From: Acidobacteriota bacterium
GTDB taxonomy: Bacteria; Acidobacteriota; Terriglobia; Terriglobales; Acidobacteriaceae
Direction of reading: 5' to 3'
Assembly: GCA_021778815.1 (NCBI GenBank)
Contig: JAJYBW010000142.1
Coordinates: 1 to 8,438 of the forward strand
DNA length: 8,438 nt
Shown: piece by piece, positions 1 through 7,637 of the stretch
Layout of the letters: the number at the start of each line of letters is the position of its first letter
How positions within the stretch are numbered: position 1 is the stretch's first letter
Notes under the pieces: generated by a model
Told to the model about the DNA's origin: nothing
The model's database searches: none
What the model saw: only the letters and a program-made list of their open reading frames with translations
Program-made: the position numbers and the translations under genes

Positions 1-39
1 GAAATCCATCTCCGACACCGAAGCGGAGGTGAATCTTCA

Positions 40-3000
40 TCAATCTTCGTCCCCTTGTTCGGGCATGTTCGTAGGCTTACGGTCTGGATTGATCGCCGGA
101 TGATGCGCGTTCCTGATCTGCTGATTCATTTCCGGCAATTGCGTCTGCTTGAACTGCTCCCATGCGGGAAGCACTTCCTTCCCTTCGTTTTGTACATGCG
201 CCGCCGCGGCCAGCAGAGCGGCCGTTGGATTAGCATCCGCCTGTTCCAACTCGCCATACAGAAGTGTTGCCTCCGCCGTCACTTCATCGATGCCGGGCAT
301 ACGCTTCGTCGCATTGAGACCGGTACCGTCGAGGATCGTTTTCAGCGAAGCGCTCGATGTCGCGAGTTGTTTGGCTAGCGCTGGGTCCTGCACTGCGGCT
401 ACCTGCTCCATCACCGAGTGTGCCTGAAGATCGGCCTTGGCAAGCTCATCCAGTGAAGTAGCCATCGTCACCTGCGCCGTGTGCAATGCTTCCAACTCTG
501 CCTGCGACAGGTGGAGGCGCGGATCCATCTTCACTAGCAACGGCTGCGACTCGCTGTTGCCATCCACGGTCAAACGTACGGTATACGTTCCCGGCACAAC
601 CAGTGGCCCTTGCGGGACCAGCGGAGTGCGATGCGGCACGGCTGCGATGGGATAGGAGTAGTTGGTCGCCGTCGGAGCGGTCGCGCGTAGATCCCATACC
701 CAGCGGTGCATTCCGGCCGTGGTGGGCAACGGCCCGTGCATCTGCGGCCAATACGCAGGAATCAATCCCGTGCGCAATTCTTCCGGAGTTGGAACGACAG
801 GATCGTCGCTGCTGTATTTGCGCAGAACATTTCCGCTGCTGTCCAGAATTTCGATAGACACCGCGTGAGCAGACTGCAACAGGTCGTAATCGAGAATTGC
901 GCCGTCGGGCGGATTTTCTCCGGCAGGTTCATCCGCGGGCAAAGGCGTGTCTGTATTGGTGTCGCGACGTATGCGCCATGCTGAAGCAGGCGTCAGAAGC
1001 ATCGATACTTTTTTGCCTGCATCGCCAGCAAGTTGCCGCAGAGGACTCACATCATCGAGGATCCAGAAGGAACGGCCGTGGGTCGCGACAACCAGATCGT
1101 CATCCTTCACCAGCAGGTCGCGCATGGAAGTGTGCGGAAGGTTGTAATTCAACGGTCGCCAATGATCGCCATCATCGAAGGATACCCACACGGATTTCTC
1201 CGTCGCCGCGTAGAGCAATCCGGGCTGCACGGGATCGGCTCGAACCGCGTTGACCGGCGCGTCGTCGGGAAGGCCCGCGCTAATGGAGGCCCAGGTTTTT
1301 CCGCCATCGTGCGTGCGGAAGGCATATGGGTGCAAGTCATCCACTCGAAAGCGATTCACGGCAACGTAGGCAGAGTCATCATCGAAACGCGACGCGTCGA
1401 TCTGCGCAATCTTGCTCCAGGGTGCAACACTTGGCGGCGTGATCTTCGTCCAGTTCGCGCCACCATCCCGCGTCATCCACACCAGGCCATCATCGGTTCC
1501 AGCCCAGATGGTCTGCGTCGTTTTGTAAGAAGCTGCGAGGGAGTAGATGACTCCGCGTCGCTCGTCCTGCTGCTTTGCGGTGAGCGGGGGCACTGAGGGT
1601 GGCTGGCCCGTCTTTTCCTGGCTCAGATCCGGGCTGATGATTTTCCATGACTGGCCGCCGTCGGTGGTCACGAATAGATGATTCGCCGCGTAATACAGCG
1701 TGTGCGGATCTACCGGAGAAAACTCTATCGGCTGGGTTCTGTCCGCACGAAAACCTTTCTTCTTCATCGGCAGCGGGGTGACGTTCTGTACCTGACCGGT
1801 GACCATGTCATATCGCGAAACTTCCGTGCGTCCGGCTCCGTACACAATGTGAGGATGCAGTGGATCGGGCGCCGCATATCCATACTCGATGATGCCAGCC
1901 GGGTGCCAGTCGCGAAATGTGATTTCGCCGTCGTTGCCGCGCGTTAAGGTACAGACGGAACCGCTCTCCTGCTGGCCGGCGCACACCTGATAAGGAAAGC
2001 TGTTGGTCGCCGCGACATGATAGAGCTGCGCCGTCGGCTGGTTGTACCAGGAGCTCCAGCTGTCGCCGCCATTCACGCTGACAAGCGCTCCCTGATCGCT
2101 AACCAGCAACAATATTTTTGGATCACGCGGATTGATCCACATGTTTTGATAGTCGTCGCCACCGGGCGCTCCACGCAGGCTGATCCAGGTCTTGCCGCCA
2201 TCTTCTGAACGGCAAGTGACAATGCTGGTGCTATACACAATGTCAGGATTTTGCGGATCGACCGCGGGCACCGGCAGATCGCCGCCGCCAATCTTCATCG
2301 CTGGACGCGGATCATCGGTGATCTTCCGCCAACTCGTCCCGGCGTCGTCGGAACGATACACACCCAACCCCTGGTCGGTCGCGTATCCGCTGCCCTGTTC
2401 CTTGGTCGACAGAGTCGCATACAGACGCTGCGGATTGCTCGCTGCAATCGCGACGTTGATCTGCACCAAATCCTTCGGCAAACCATTTGTGAGTTGCTTC
2501 CACGTGCTTCCACCATCGGTCGACTTGAAGAGTCCGCCATTCGTGGTTGCGTATTCGTTGTCATCTTCCCAGGGACCAAGCCGTTCATCCCACAGCGATG
2601 CATACACCACCTGCGGATTCTTCGGATCGATTACGACGTCAGACCCGCCGGTATTTTGATCCTTGTACAGAACCTTGTCCCAGGTCTTGCCGCCGTCGGT
2701 CGAGCGGAAAATTCCACGCTCTGCGTTGGGTCCGTAAGGATGTCCGAGCACCGCTGCGAATATTCTGTTGGCGTTGTCCGGGTCGACGGCAATCGCGGGA
2801 ATCTGTTCACCATCACGCAGGCCGAAATGTGTCCATGTTTTTCCGGCGTCAGAGGACCGATAGATGCCGTCTCCCACAGAGAGATCGGGCCGATGCAGTC
2901 CTTCCCCGCTGGCCACGTACACCACGTTGCTGTCGGAGGGAGCCACCGCGATGGCGCCAATCGACTGCGTATCCTGCCCATCGAAAATAGGATTCCAGGT

Positions 3001-3246
3001 GCGTCCATAATCTGTCGATTTCCAGACGCCGCCATCGACCTGGCCCACGTAGAACACGTTCGGCTGATCCGGGACGCCGGCAGCGGCACGAGTGCGACCT
3101 CCGCGAAACGGGCCGATCATGCGCCAATGCATATCCGGCATCGAACGGTTGTGCTTCGCAGCTAAACAAACGGAGCCGGGAGCCAACAAGCCCGCCAATA
3201 AGGAGAGCGCCAACAAAGTGCGAGAGGCAGAATATCCTTGCGTCAT
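40..3246 (-). CDS. Secreted Asp-box (BNR/sortilin-like) beta-propeller protein, paralogue A
   Basis: Probable exported protein of 1068 residues whose role is unknown. Numbering from the chosen start, residues 1-30 form a signal peptide (SRTLLALSLLAGLLA core, likely cleavage near CLAA); the cysteine is not in a valid lipobox. Eleven Asp-box motifs (S/T-x-D-x-G-x-T-W type) begin at about 77, 131, 182, 242, 299, 347, 390, 527, 592, 645 and 689, roughly one blade apart, with a box-free gap between 397 and 527. The propeller ends in VVATHGRSFWILDD (about 719-732). An Ig-like region follows (GTYTVRLTVDG near 886-896), then a helical tail. The family resembles VPS10/sortilin and GH74-type propellers, but the cysteine-rich 10CC module of sortilins is absent. 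The reading frame is open to 3291, but the ATG at 3246 has a well-placed GAAGGG six bases upstream and puts the signal peptide at the N-terminus. It is divergent from its paralogue at 3471. Sure of a propeller protein; unsure of function. Confidence 0.93.
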   Translation of the reverse strand: MTQGYSASRTLLALSLLAGLLAPGSVCLAAKHNRSMPDMHWRMIGPFRGGRTRAAAGVPDQPNVFYVGQVDGGVWKSTDYGRTWNPIFDGQDTQSIGAIAVAPSDSNVVYVASGEGLHRPDLSVGDGIYRSSDAGKTWTHFGLRDGEQIPAIAVDPDNANRIFAAVLGHPYGPNAERGIFRSTDGGKTWDKVLYKDQNTGGSDVVIDPKNPQVVYASLWDERLGPWEDDNEYATTNGGLFKSTDGGSTWKQLTNGLPKDLVQINVAIAASNPQRLYATLSTKEQGSGYATDQGLGVYRSDDAGTSWRKITDDPRPAMKIGGGDLPVPAVDPQNPDIVYSTSIVTCRSEDGGKTWISLRGAPGGDDYQNMWINPRDPKILLLVSDQGALVSVNGGDSWSSWYNQPTAQLYHVAATNSFPYQVCAGQQESGSVCTLTRGNDGEITFRDWHPAGIIEYGYAAPDPLHPHIVYGAGRTEVSRYDMVTGQVQNVTPLPMKKKGFRADRTQPIEFSPVDPHTLYYAANHLFVTTDGGQSWKIISPDLSQEKTGQPPSVPPLTAKQQDERRGVIYSLAASYKTTQTIWAGTDDGLVWMTRDGGANWTKITPPSVAPWSKIAQIDASRFDDDSAYVAVNRFRVDDLHPYAFRTHDGGKTWASISAGLPDDAPVNAVRADPVQPGLLYAATEKSVWVSFDDGDHWRPLNYNLPHTSMRDLLVKDDDLVVATHGRSFWILDDVSPLRQLAGDAGKKVSMLLTPASAWRIRRDTNTDTPLPADEPAGENPPDGAILDYDLLQSAHAVSIEILDSSGNVLRKYSSDDPVVPTPEELRTGLIPAYWPQMHGPLPTTAGMHRWVWDLRATAPTATNYSYPIAAVPHRTPLVPQGPLVVPGTYTVRLTVDGNSESQPLLVKMDPRLHLSQAELEALHTAQVTMATSLDELAKADLQAHSVMEQVAAVQDPALAKQLATSSASLKTILDGTGLNATKRMPGIDEVTAEATLLYGELEQADANPTAALLAAAAHVQNEGKEVLPAWEQFKQTQLPEMNQQIRNAHHPAINPDRKPTNMPEQGDED

Positions 3247-3252
3247 TTCCAT

Positions 3253-3258
3253 CCCTTC
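3253..3258 (-). promoter_or_regulatory. Ribosome binding site that selects the start of paralogue A
   Basis: On the minus strand GAAGGG lies six bases before the ATG at 3246 but directly against another in-frame ATG at 3252. The spacing favours the 3246 start. The longer frame starting at 3291 would add an N-terminal stretch in front of the signal peptide, which is unlikely for an exported protein. Confidence 0.6.
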
Positions 3259-3394
3259 AGTGTGTCGCGTAAATCCCAGCGCGAACTGCAAACCTCGTCA
3301 TGCCTGCGACGTGCAATTTTCTGCGCCGCAGCTTTCAATGCGTCAGAATAGTCGATCCGACGCTTGCTTGTGCGGCCATCTCAGATTTTCCGCC

Positions 3395-3406
3395 ATCGGA
3401 TCCGAT
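3395..3406. promoter_or_regulatory. Perfect 12-bp palindrome, possible operator
   Basis: ATCGGATCCGAT is a perfect inverted repeat in the middle of the divergent region. A related imperfect inverted repeat, GTCG-ATC-CGAC, lies at 3351-3361 and shares GATCCGA with it. The location fits a site for a dimeric regulator acting on both genes, but a 12-bp palindrome can occur by chance and no regulator gene is visible in the window. Confidence 0.25.
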
Positions 3407-3462
3407 TTTGCTGCATTTTTTCGTTACCCCTTGATCCAGCGACCCTTTGACCGTCACAATTT

Positions 3463-3468
3463 GAGGAG
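3463..3468 (+). promoter_or_regulatory. Ribosome binding site of paralogue B
   Basis: GAGGAG is a strong Shine-Dalgarno match but lies only two bases before the ATG at 3471, closer than usual. The next residues form a clear signal peptide, so the start is retained despite the tight spacing. Confidence 0.6.
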
Positions 3469-3470
3469 CC

Positions 3471-6400
3471 ATGAACATCTCTTGCTCTGTCTTGCAGTTT
3501 CGTTCCGTGTTTGTCGCCGCTTGTGCCTCACTTCTCTTCGCACCGCTTGTCGCGGCGCAGTCCCTGCCGCCGGCTCTCTACAGCGGTTTGCAGTGGAGAC
3601 TCATTGGTCCATTTCGCGCGGGTCGCGTTGTTGCCGTCAGCGGCATCCCTGGAAGCCATCGAGAATTCTTCTTTGGCGGCGTGGATGGCGGCGTATGGAA
3701 AACCACCGATGCTGGCACGGTATGGCAACCTGCCTTCGACCATGCCCCTGTCGCCTCCATCGGCTCGATCGCCGTCGCGGAATCAGACCCCAAGGTAATC
3801 TATGCCGGCACAGGGGAGTCTGATATCCGCTCTGATCTTGCATCCGGCGATGGCGTCTATCGCAGCAACGACGGCGGATCAACCTGGAAGCATATCGGCC
3901 TCGCAGACTCGCAGCAGATCAGTCGCGTCCTGGTTGATCCAAACGATGCCAACACGGTGTACGTCGGCGTCCTCGGCCATGCTTACGGATCGAGCGATGA
4001 GCGCGGTGTTTACAAGTCGGCAGATGCGGGTCATCACTGGCAGCGCATACTCGACAAGGGACCTGACGTCGGCATCGCCGATATCGCGATGGCGCGTGCC
4101 AAGCCGAACATCCTGTTCGCGGCGACATGGAATGCGCATCGTCCTCCGTGGAGCACCTATCCGCCGATTGAAGGACCCGGCAACGGTCTCTATCGCACCA
4201 CCGACGGCGGCGCAACCTGGACGCAGATGACAGGTCACGGCTTACCGGACGGGTCCTGGGGACGGACTGGAATCGCAGTGAGCGCTGACGGCACTCGCGT
4301 GTATGCAACCATCGTTTGCCCCGGCCACTCGGGTCTCTACCGGTCGGACGACGGCGGCGATACCTGGACGCTGGTCAACACCGACGCGCGCCTGACCAGC
4401 CGCGCCTGGTATTTCAGTTCGCTCGAGATTGATCCGAGTAGCGCGGACGTCCTGTACATTCCCAACGTGGCTCTGTACCGGACGAAGGATGGCGGCAAGA
4501 CGATCGAGATTGTGCGCGGGGCTCCGGGTGGCGACGATTATCACCAAATATGGGTCGACCCCAAGAATTCCGACGACCTGATGCTGGGCGTCGATCAAGG
4601 GGCGTCGGTAAGTTTGGACCGTGGAAAGACCTGGACAACCTGGTACAACCAGCCAACCGCGCAGATGTATCACGTCACCACGGATAACAAATTTCCCTAC
4701 TATGTCTACGGTGCGCAGCAAGACAGCGGCTCGATTGCCATCGCCAGTCGCAGCGACCACGGACACATCGACACGCGCGACTGGTTCTTGCCGGGCGGTA
4801 GTGAGAGCGGCTACCTCGCGATTGATCCTCGGGATGAAAACATTATTTACGCGAGCGACACCTACGGCGACGTGGAGCGATTCGACCGTCGAACCTCGTT
4901 TGGCCAGACCGTCACTCCGTGGCCGCTCGGCGGTTTCTACAAAGCTGCCAACAAGCGAAAATATCGCGACCCCTGGACGGCGGTACTCGTCTTCTCGCCG
5001 GCAGACAAACGCTCGCTCTATTTGGGAACGCAGTATGTGATGAAGACCGCGGATGGCGGGCTGCACTGGCAGCAGATCAGCCCTGACCTGACCGGAGCTG
5101 TGGAAGGTGCAAGCGACGCGGGCGAACTGACGACAGAGAATGCCGAGCAGCGCGCCTTTGGAGTAGTTTTTACCATTGCGCCATCGCCGCTGAAGGCGGA
5201 TGAAATCTGGGCAGGCAGCGACACCGGTCGAATTCACCTGACCACCGACGGCGGCAAGACCTGGCAGAATGTCACGCCGCCGAATCTATCCCCGTGGAGC
5301 AAAATTTCGCTGATTGAAGCCTCGCATTTTGACCCGGCAACCGCCTATGCCGCAGTCGACAGGCGCCGACTGGGCGATCGAAAGCCGTATCTTTACATCA
5401 CCCATGACTATGGAAAAAGCTGGAAGCTTTCGGTCGATGGGATCCAGGCCACGCATTTTGTACGCGCAGTTCGCGAAGATCCGAAGCAGCGCAATCTACT
5501 CTTTGCCGGCACCGAGTTCGGTGTTTACGTTTCATTCGACGCCGGCGATCACTGGCAGTCGTTGCAGCAGAACCTGCCGGTAACATCCGTGCGCGACCTG
5601 ACTATCCACGACAGCGATCTGATTGTCGCGACCCACGGCCGCTCCTTCTGGATTCTGGATGACATTGCGCCGCTGCGTCAGGCCGCAGCGGTCAACGCGA
5701 CCAAGCCATATCTGTACGCGCCACCGATGACGGTTCGCGTGGACAATGACGCTTTCCTGGGAACACCTATGCCTCCGGAGGAACCGCAGGCAAACAATCC
5801 GCCCGATGGCGCAGTTGTCGATTATTACCTGGGCAAGGACGCGAGCAAGGTCACGCTGCAGGTTCTGGATGAGAGCGGTCGCGTCCTGCGCCACTTCTCG
5901 AATGCAGACAAGCCGACAATCCAGCGTCCACTATTGCCAATTGCAGAACGATGGTTCCCTGCACCGCAAACCCTAAAGTCTACTTCGGGAGAACATCGTT
6001 TTACTTGGGATCTCTCCTCCGGAGGATCCGGCACGGACGTCGGTGGCGACGATATCGATGCTGCCACGATTCCGGCCGGCCCACGCGTACCTCCGGGCAC
6101 CTATACTCTTCGCCTGTCTGTCGATGGAGTCTCGATGGAACGCACTGTGCAGGTGACGATGGACCCACGCAGTCCGGCCACGACGGAGGTGCTGGATCAG
6201 CAATTCACGCTTGGCAGTTCCATCTACCGTGAGACGCTTGCCAGCCGCAAAGCCATGGCAGAGTTGGAGAGCGTCGAGACTCAACTGAACGAGTTGCAGT
6301 CGAGAAAGAATAACCCTGCGGACCTGCAACGAGAATTGCACACCGCCCTTACAAATCTGGAGTCTATAAAAAATGGCGAGAATGAGAAATCAAACTCCTC

Positions 6401-6665
6401 GGCAAAACAAATCGGACTGGCCGATGCGAACACGGGTCTTGGCGTCGCTCTGCGCGTCGTCGAAAGCGGCGACCGGCCAGCGCCATCGCAGGCCATCGTC
6501 ATTTTCAATCAGATGAAGGATGCGGCCGGCGCTCAGATTGCGGCGTGGCAGCACTTCAAGTCGAGTGAATTGGCGAACGTGAATGCAGCCTTGCAGCGAG
6601 CGCATCAAGCTCCGCTGCAGATTGCTGCGGTCGAAGAGGAAGTGCACTTCGCTATGACTCGATGA
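3471..6665 (+). CDS. Secreted Asp-box (BNR/sortilin-like) beta-propeller protein, paralogue B
   Basis: Probable exported protein of 1064 residues, full-length paralogue of the divergent gene ending at 40. Residues 1-29 are a signal peptide (VFVAACASLLFAPLVAA, likely cleavage VAA|QS). Eleven Asp boxes begin at about 78, 132, 183, 243, 292, 338, 381, 526, 591, 644 and 688, matching the partner box for box; the sixth (TKDGGKTI) has lost its tryptophan. Shared family motifs are WRLIGPFRAGR (42-52), VDGGVWK (71-77), WYNQPTAQMYHV (391-402), GAQQDSGS (414-421) and the propeller-closing VATHGRSFWILDD (719-731). An Ig-like region with GTYTLRLSVDG (876-886) precedes a charged helical tail (about 905-1064) with coiled-coil character near 920-970. 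There is no membrane anchor, sorting signal or 10CC module. Ligand binding, peptidase-like or glycan-related roles are all possible; none is shown. The sequence supports fold and export only. Confidence 0.94.
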   Translation: MNISCSVLQFRSVFVAACASLLFAPLVAAQSLPPALYSGLQWRLIGPFRAGRVVAVSGIPGSHREFFFGGVDGGVWKTTDAGTVWQPAFDHAPVASIGSIAVAESDPKVIYAGTGESDIRSDLASGDGVYRSNDGGSTWKHIGLADSQQISRVLVDPNDANTVYVGVLGHAYGSSDERGVYKSADAGHHWQRILDKGPDVGIADIAMARAKPNILFAATWNAHRPPWSTYPPIEGPGNGLYRTTDGGATWTQMTGHGLPDGSWGRTGIAVSADGTRVYATIVCPGHSGLYRSDDGGDTWTLVNTDARLTSRAWYFSSLEIDPSSADVLYIPNVALYRTKDGGKTIEIVRGAPGGDDYHQIWVDPKNSDDLMLGVDQGASVSLDRGKTWTTWYNQPTAQMYHVTTDNKFPYYVYGAQQDSGSIAIASRSDHGHIDTRDWFLPGGSESGYLAIDPRDENIIYASDTYGDVERFDRRTSFGQTVTPWPLGGFYKAANKRKYRDPWTAVLVFSPADKRSLYLGTQYVMKTADGGLHWQQISPDLTGAVEGASDAGELTTENAEQRAFGVVFTIAPSPLKADEIWAGSDTGRIHLTTDGGKTWQNVTPPNLSPWSKISLIEASHFDPATAYAAVDRRRLGDRKPYLYITHDYGKSWKLSVDGIQATHFVRAVREDPKQRNLLFAGTEFGVYVSFDAGDHWQSLQQNLPVTSVRDLTIHDSDLIVATHGRSFWILDDIAPLRQAAAVNATKPYLYAPPMTVRVDNDAFLGTPMPPEEPQANNPPDGAVVDYYLGKDASKVTLQVLDESGRVLRHFSNADKPTIQRPLLPIAERWFPAPQTLKSTSGEHRFTWDLSSGGSGTDVGGDDIDAATIPAGPRVPPGTYTLRLSVDGVSMERTVQVTMDPRSPATTEVLDQQFTLGSSIYRETLASRKAMAELESVETQLNELQSRKNNPADLQRELHTALTNLESIKNGENEKSNSSAKQIGLADANTGLGVALRVVESGDRPAPSQAIVIFNQMKDAAGAQIAAWQHFKSSELANVNAALQRAHQAPLQIAAVEEEVHFAMTR

Positions 6666-6773
6666 GGCGGGGATGAAACAACGCGCAATGGTGGCCTCTC
6701 CCCATTGGCAGATGCATACCTGTCATTGAGTATGTCGCTCGGCACGGCGTAACCTGAGGGCAGAGGAAATTCG
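6666..6773 (+). other. Intergenic region between paralogue B and the HugZ-like gene
   Basis: A 108-bp gap. It holds a weak inverted repeat (CAATGG at 6686, CCATTG at 6702) without a following T run and a second short one (CATAC at 6715, GTATG at 6730). I see neither a convincing terminator nor a clear promoter, so read-through from the propeller gene into the next gene cannot be excluded. The last part carries AGAGGA at 6762-6767, the ribosome binding site for the gene at 6774. Confidence 0.35.
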
Positions 6774-7580
6774 ATGCCACCGACAGAAGCCGCGACACCG
6801 CGCCAGCACGCATCCACCGCACCTGCGGGACCGCAACTCCCGGAGCCTACCTATGCAGAACGTGTGCGTACTTTGTTGTCGTTGGCATCCATTGCGACTC
6901 TTTCAACTCTGTCCCGCAAGCATGCGGGATTTCCTTTCGGCTCGTTAATGCCCTATGCGCTGGATGCCGCTGGACGACCGATTTTCCTGATCAGCAATAT
7001 GGCGATGCACACACAGAATCTAAAAGCGGACGGACGAGCTAGCTTATTTGTGGAGCAAACGGGCGCGGACGGCGATCCACTCGGTGCCGCTAGAGCCACA
7101 CTCATGGGGAATGTCGAACCGGTACCGCAGGAAGAGATCGCCAGCGCACGCGAGCAGTATCTGGCGCGCCACCCGAACAGCCGCTACTGGGTCGACTTCG
7201 CCGACTTCAATTTCTTTCGCCTACAACCGATCGATGTCTACTACGTGGGCGGCTTCGGCATGATGGGTTGGGTGGAGGCGCCCGACTATGAACACGCTTC
7301 GCCTGATCCTTTGGCGGAAGCCTCGGCCGGCATTTTGAGCCACATGAACGCCGATCACGTGGACTCCATGATTTTGCTGGCGCGGACGCACGCGAACTTG
7401 GAAGCGTCCGAGGCGACCATGACTTCCGTAGATCGGCTGGGATTCTCGCTGCGATTGAAGACGGCGGAAGGCATGAAGGGCACGCGCATCAACTTTCCGC
7501 GAGAGGTCACAACCCCGCAGGAAACGCGGAGCGTGCTGGTGGACATGGTTCGTCAGGCTAGAGTTTCTACGCAGGCTTGA
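6774..7580 (+). CDS. HugZ-family protein: PNPOx-like split barrel plus DUF2470
   Basis: A cytoplasmic protein of 268 residues with no signal peptide or membrane segment. After a proline/alanine-rich, probably disordered N-terminus (1-25), residues about 27-166 match the pyridoxamine 5'-phosphate oxidase-like split barrel (ASIATLSTLS, FPFGSLMPYALD, PIFLISNMAMHTQNLKAD, YYVGGFGMMGWV). Residues about 182-262 match DUF2470, with the hallmark LSHMNADHVDSM at 188-199. This two-domain arrangement is that of heme oxygenase-like HugZ proteins and of the plant glutamyl-tRNA reductase-binding protein. Known members bind heme or regulate tetrapyrrole synthesis, but many bacterial members are uncharacterised, so the ligand here (heme, flavin or none) is open. 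AGAGGA six bases upstream supports the start. No heme transport or tetrapyrrole gene is visible nearby. It may be transcribed with the preceding propeller gene or on its own, and converges with the next gene. Confidence 0.88.
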   Translation: MPPTEAATPRQHASTAPAGPQLPEPTYAERVRTLLSLASIATLSTLSRKHAGFPFGSLMPYALDAAGRPIFLISNMAMHTQNLKADGRASLFVEQTGADGDPLGAARATLMGNVEPVPQEEIASAREQYLARHPNSRYWVDFADFNFFRLQPIDVYYVGGFGMMGWVEAPDYEHASPDPLAEASAGILSHMNADHVDSMILLARTHANLEASEATMTSVDRLGFSLRLKTAEGMKGTRINFPREVTTPQETRSVLVDMVRQARVSTQA

Positions 7581-7637
7581 AAGCGATGAAAATCAACCGC
7601 GGCGACCGTTGGCTGCGTTTCAAGAGTCAAGGACTGT

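Larger units (their letters stand above)
3247..3470. promoter_or_regulatory. Divergent promoter region between the two propeller genes
   Basis: This 224-bp gap must carry the promoters of both divergent genes unless each is read through from elsewhere. I could not find a convincing -35/-10 pair on either strand: TTGATC at 3431 with CACAAT at 3455 is the best plus-strand match, but it would place the transcription start inside the ribosome binding site. The heptamer GATCCGA occurs twice, at 3354 and 3399, each time within an inverted-repeat context. The stretch from about 3383 to 3425 is rich in T runs compared with the flanking coding DNA. Confidence 0.5.

Noticed and set aside
10..28. Hairpin CTCCG/CGGAG just downstream of the stop of paralogue A
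   Set aside because: Only five base pairs with a nine-base loop and no T run on the minus strand, so not callable as a terminator.
2251..3165. Long open frame of 304 codons on the plus strand inside paralogue A
   Set aside because: It lies fully antisense to a well-supported propeller gene, its product shows no recognisable domain, and it mirrors repetitive GC-rich Asp-box coding DNA.
3121..3246. Lipoprotein signal in paralogue A because of a cysteine near the end of the signal peptide
   Set aside because: The residues before it (GSVC) have Val at -1, which does not fit a lipobox.
3246..3291. Longer N-terminus for paralogue A starting at 3291
   Set aside because: It would put 15 residues before the signal peptide and lacks the well-spaced ribosome binding site seen for the 3246 start.
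4242..5237. Long open frame of 331 codons on the minus strand inside paralogue B
   Set aside because: Same reason: antisense shadow of a gene with clear signal peptide, repeats and family motifs.
6686..6707. Hairpin CAATGG/CCATTG after paralogue B as a terminator
   Set aside because: Six base pairs with a ten-base loop and no T tract after it.
7581..7637. Bidirectional terminator between the convergent HugZ-like and HTTM genes
   Set aside because: Only a four-base stem (CAAC/GTTG) is visible and neither strand has a proper T run.
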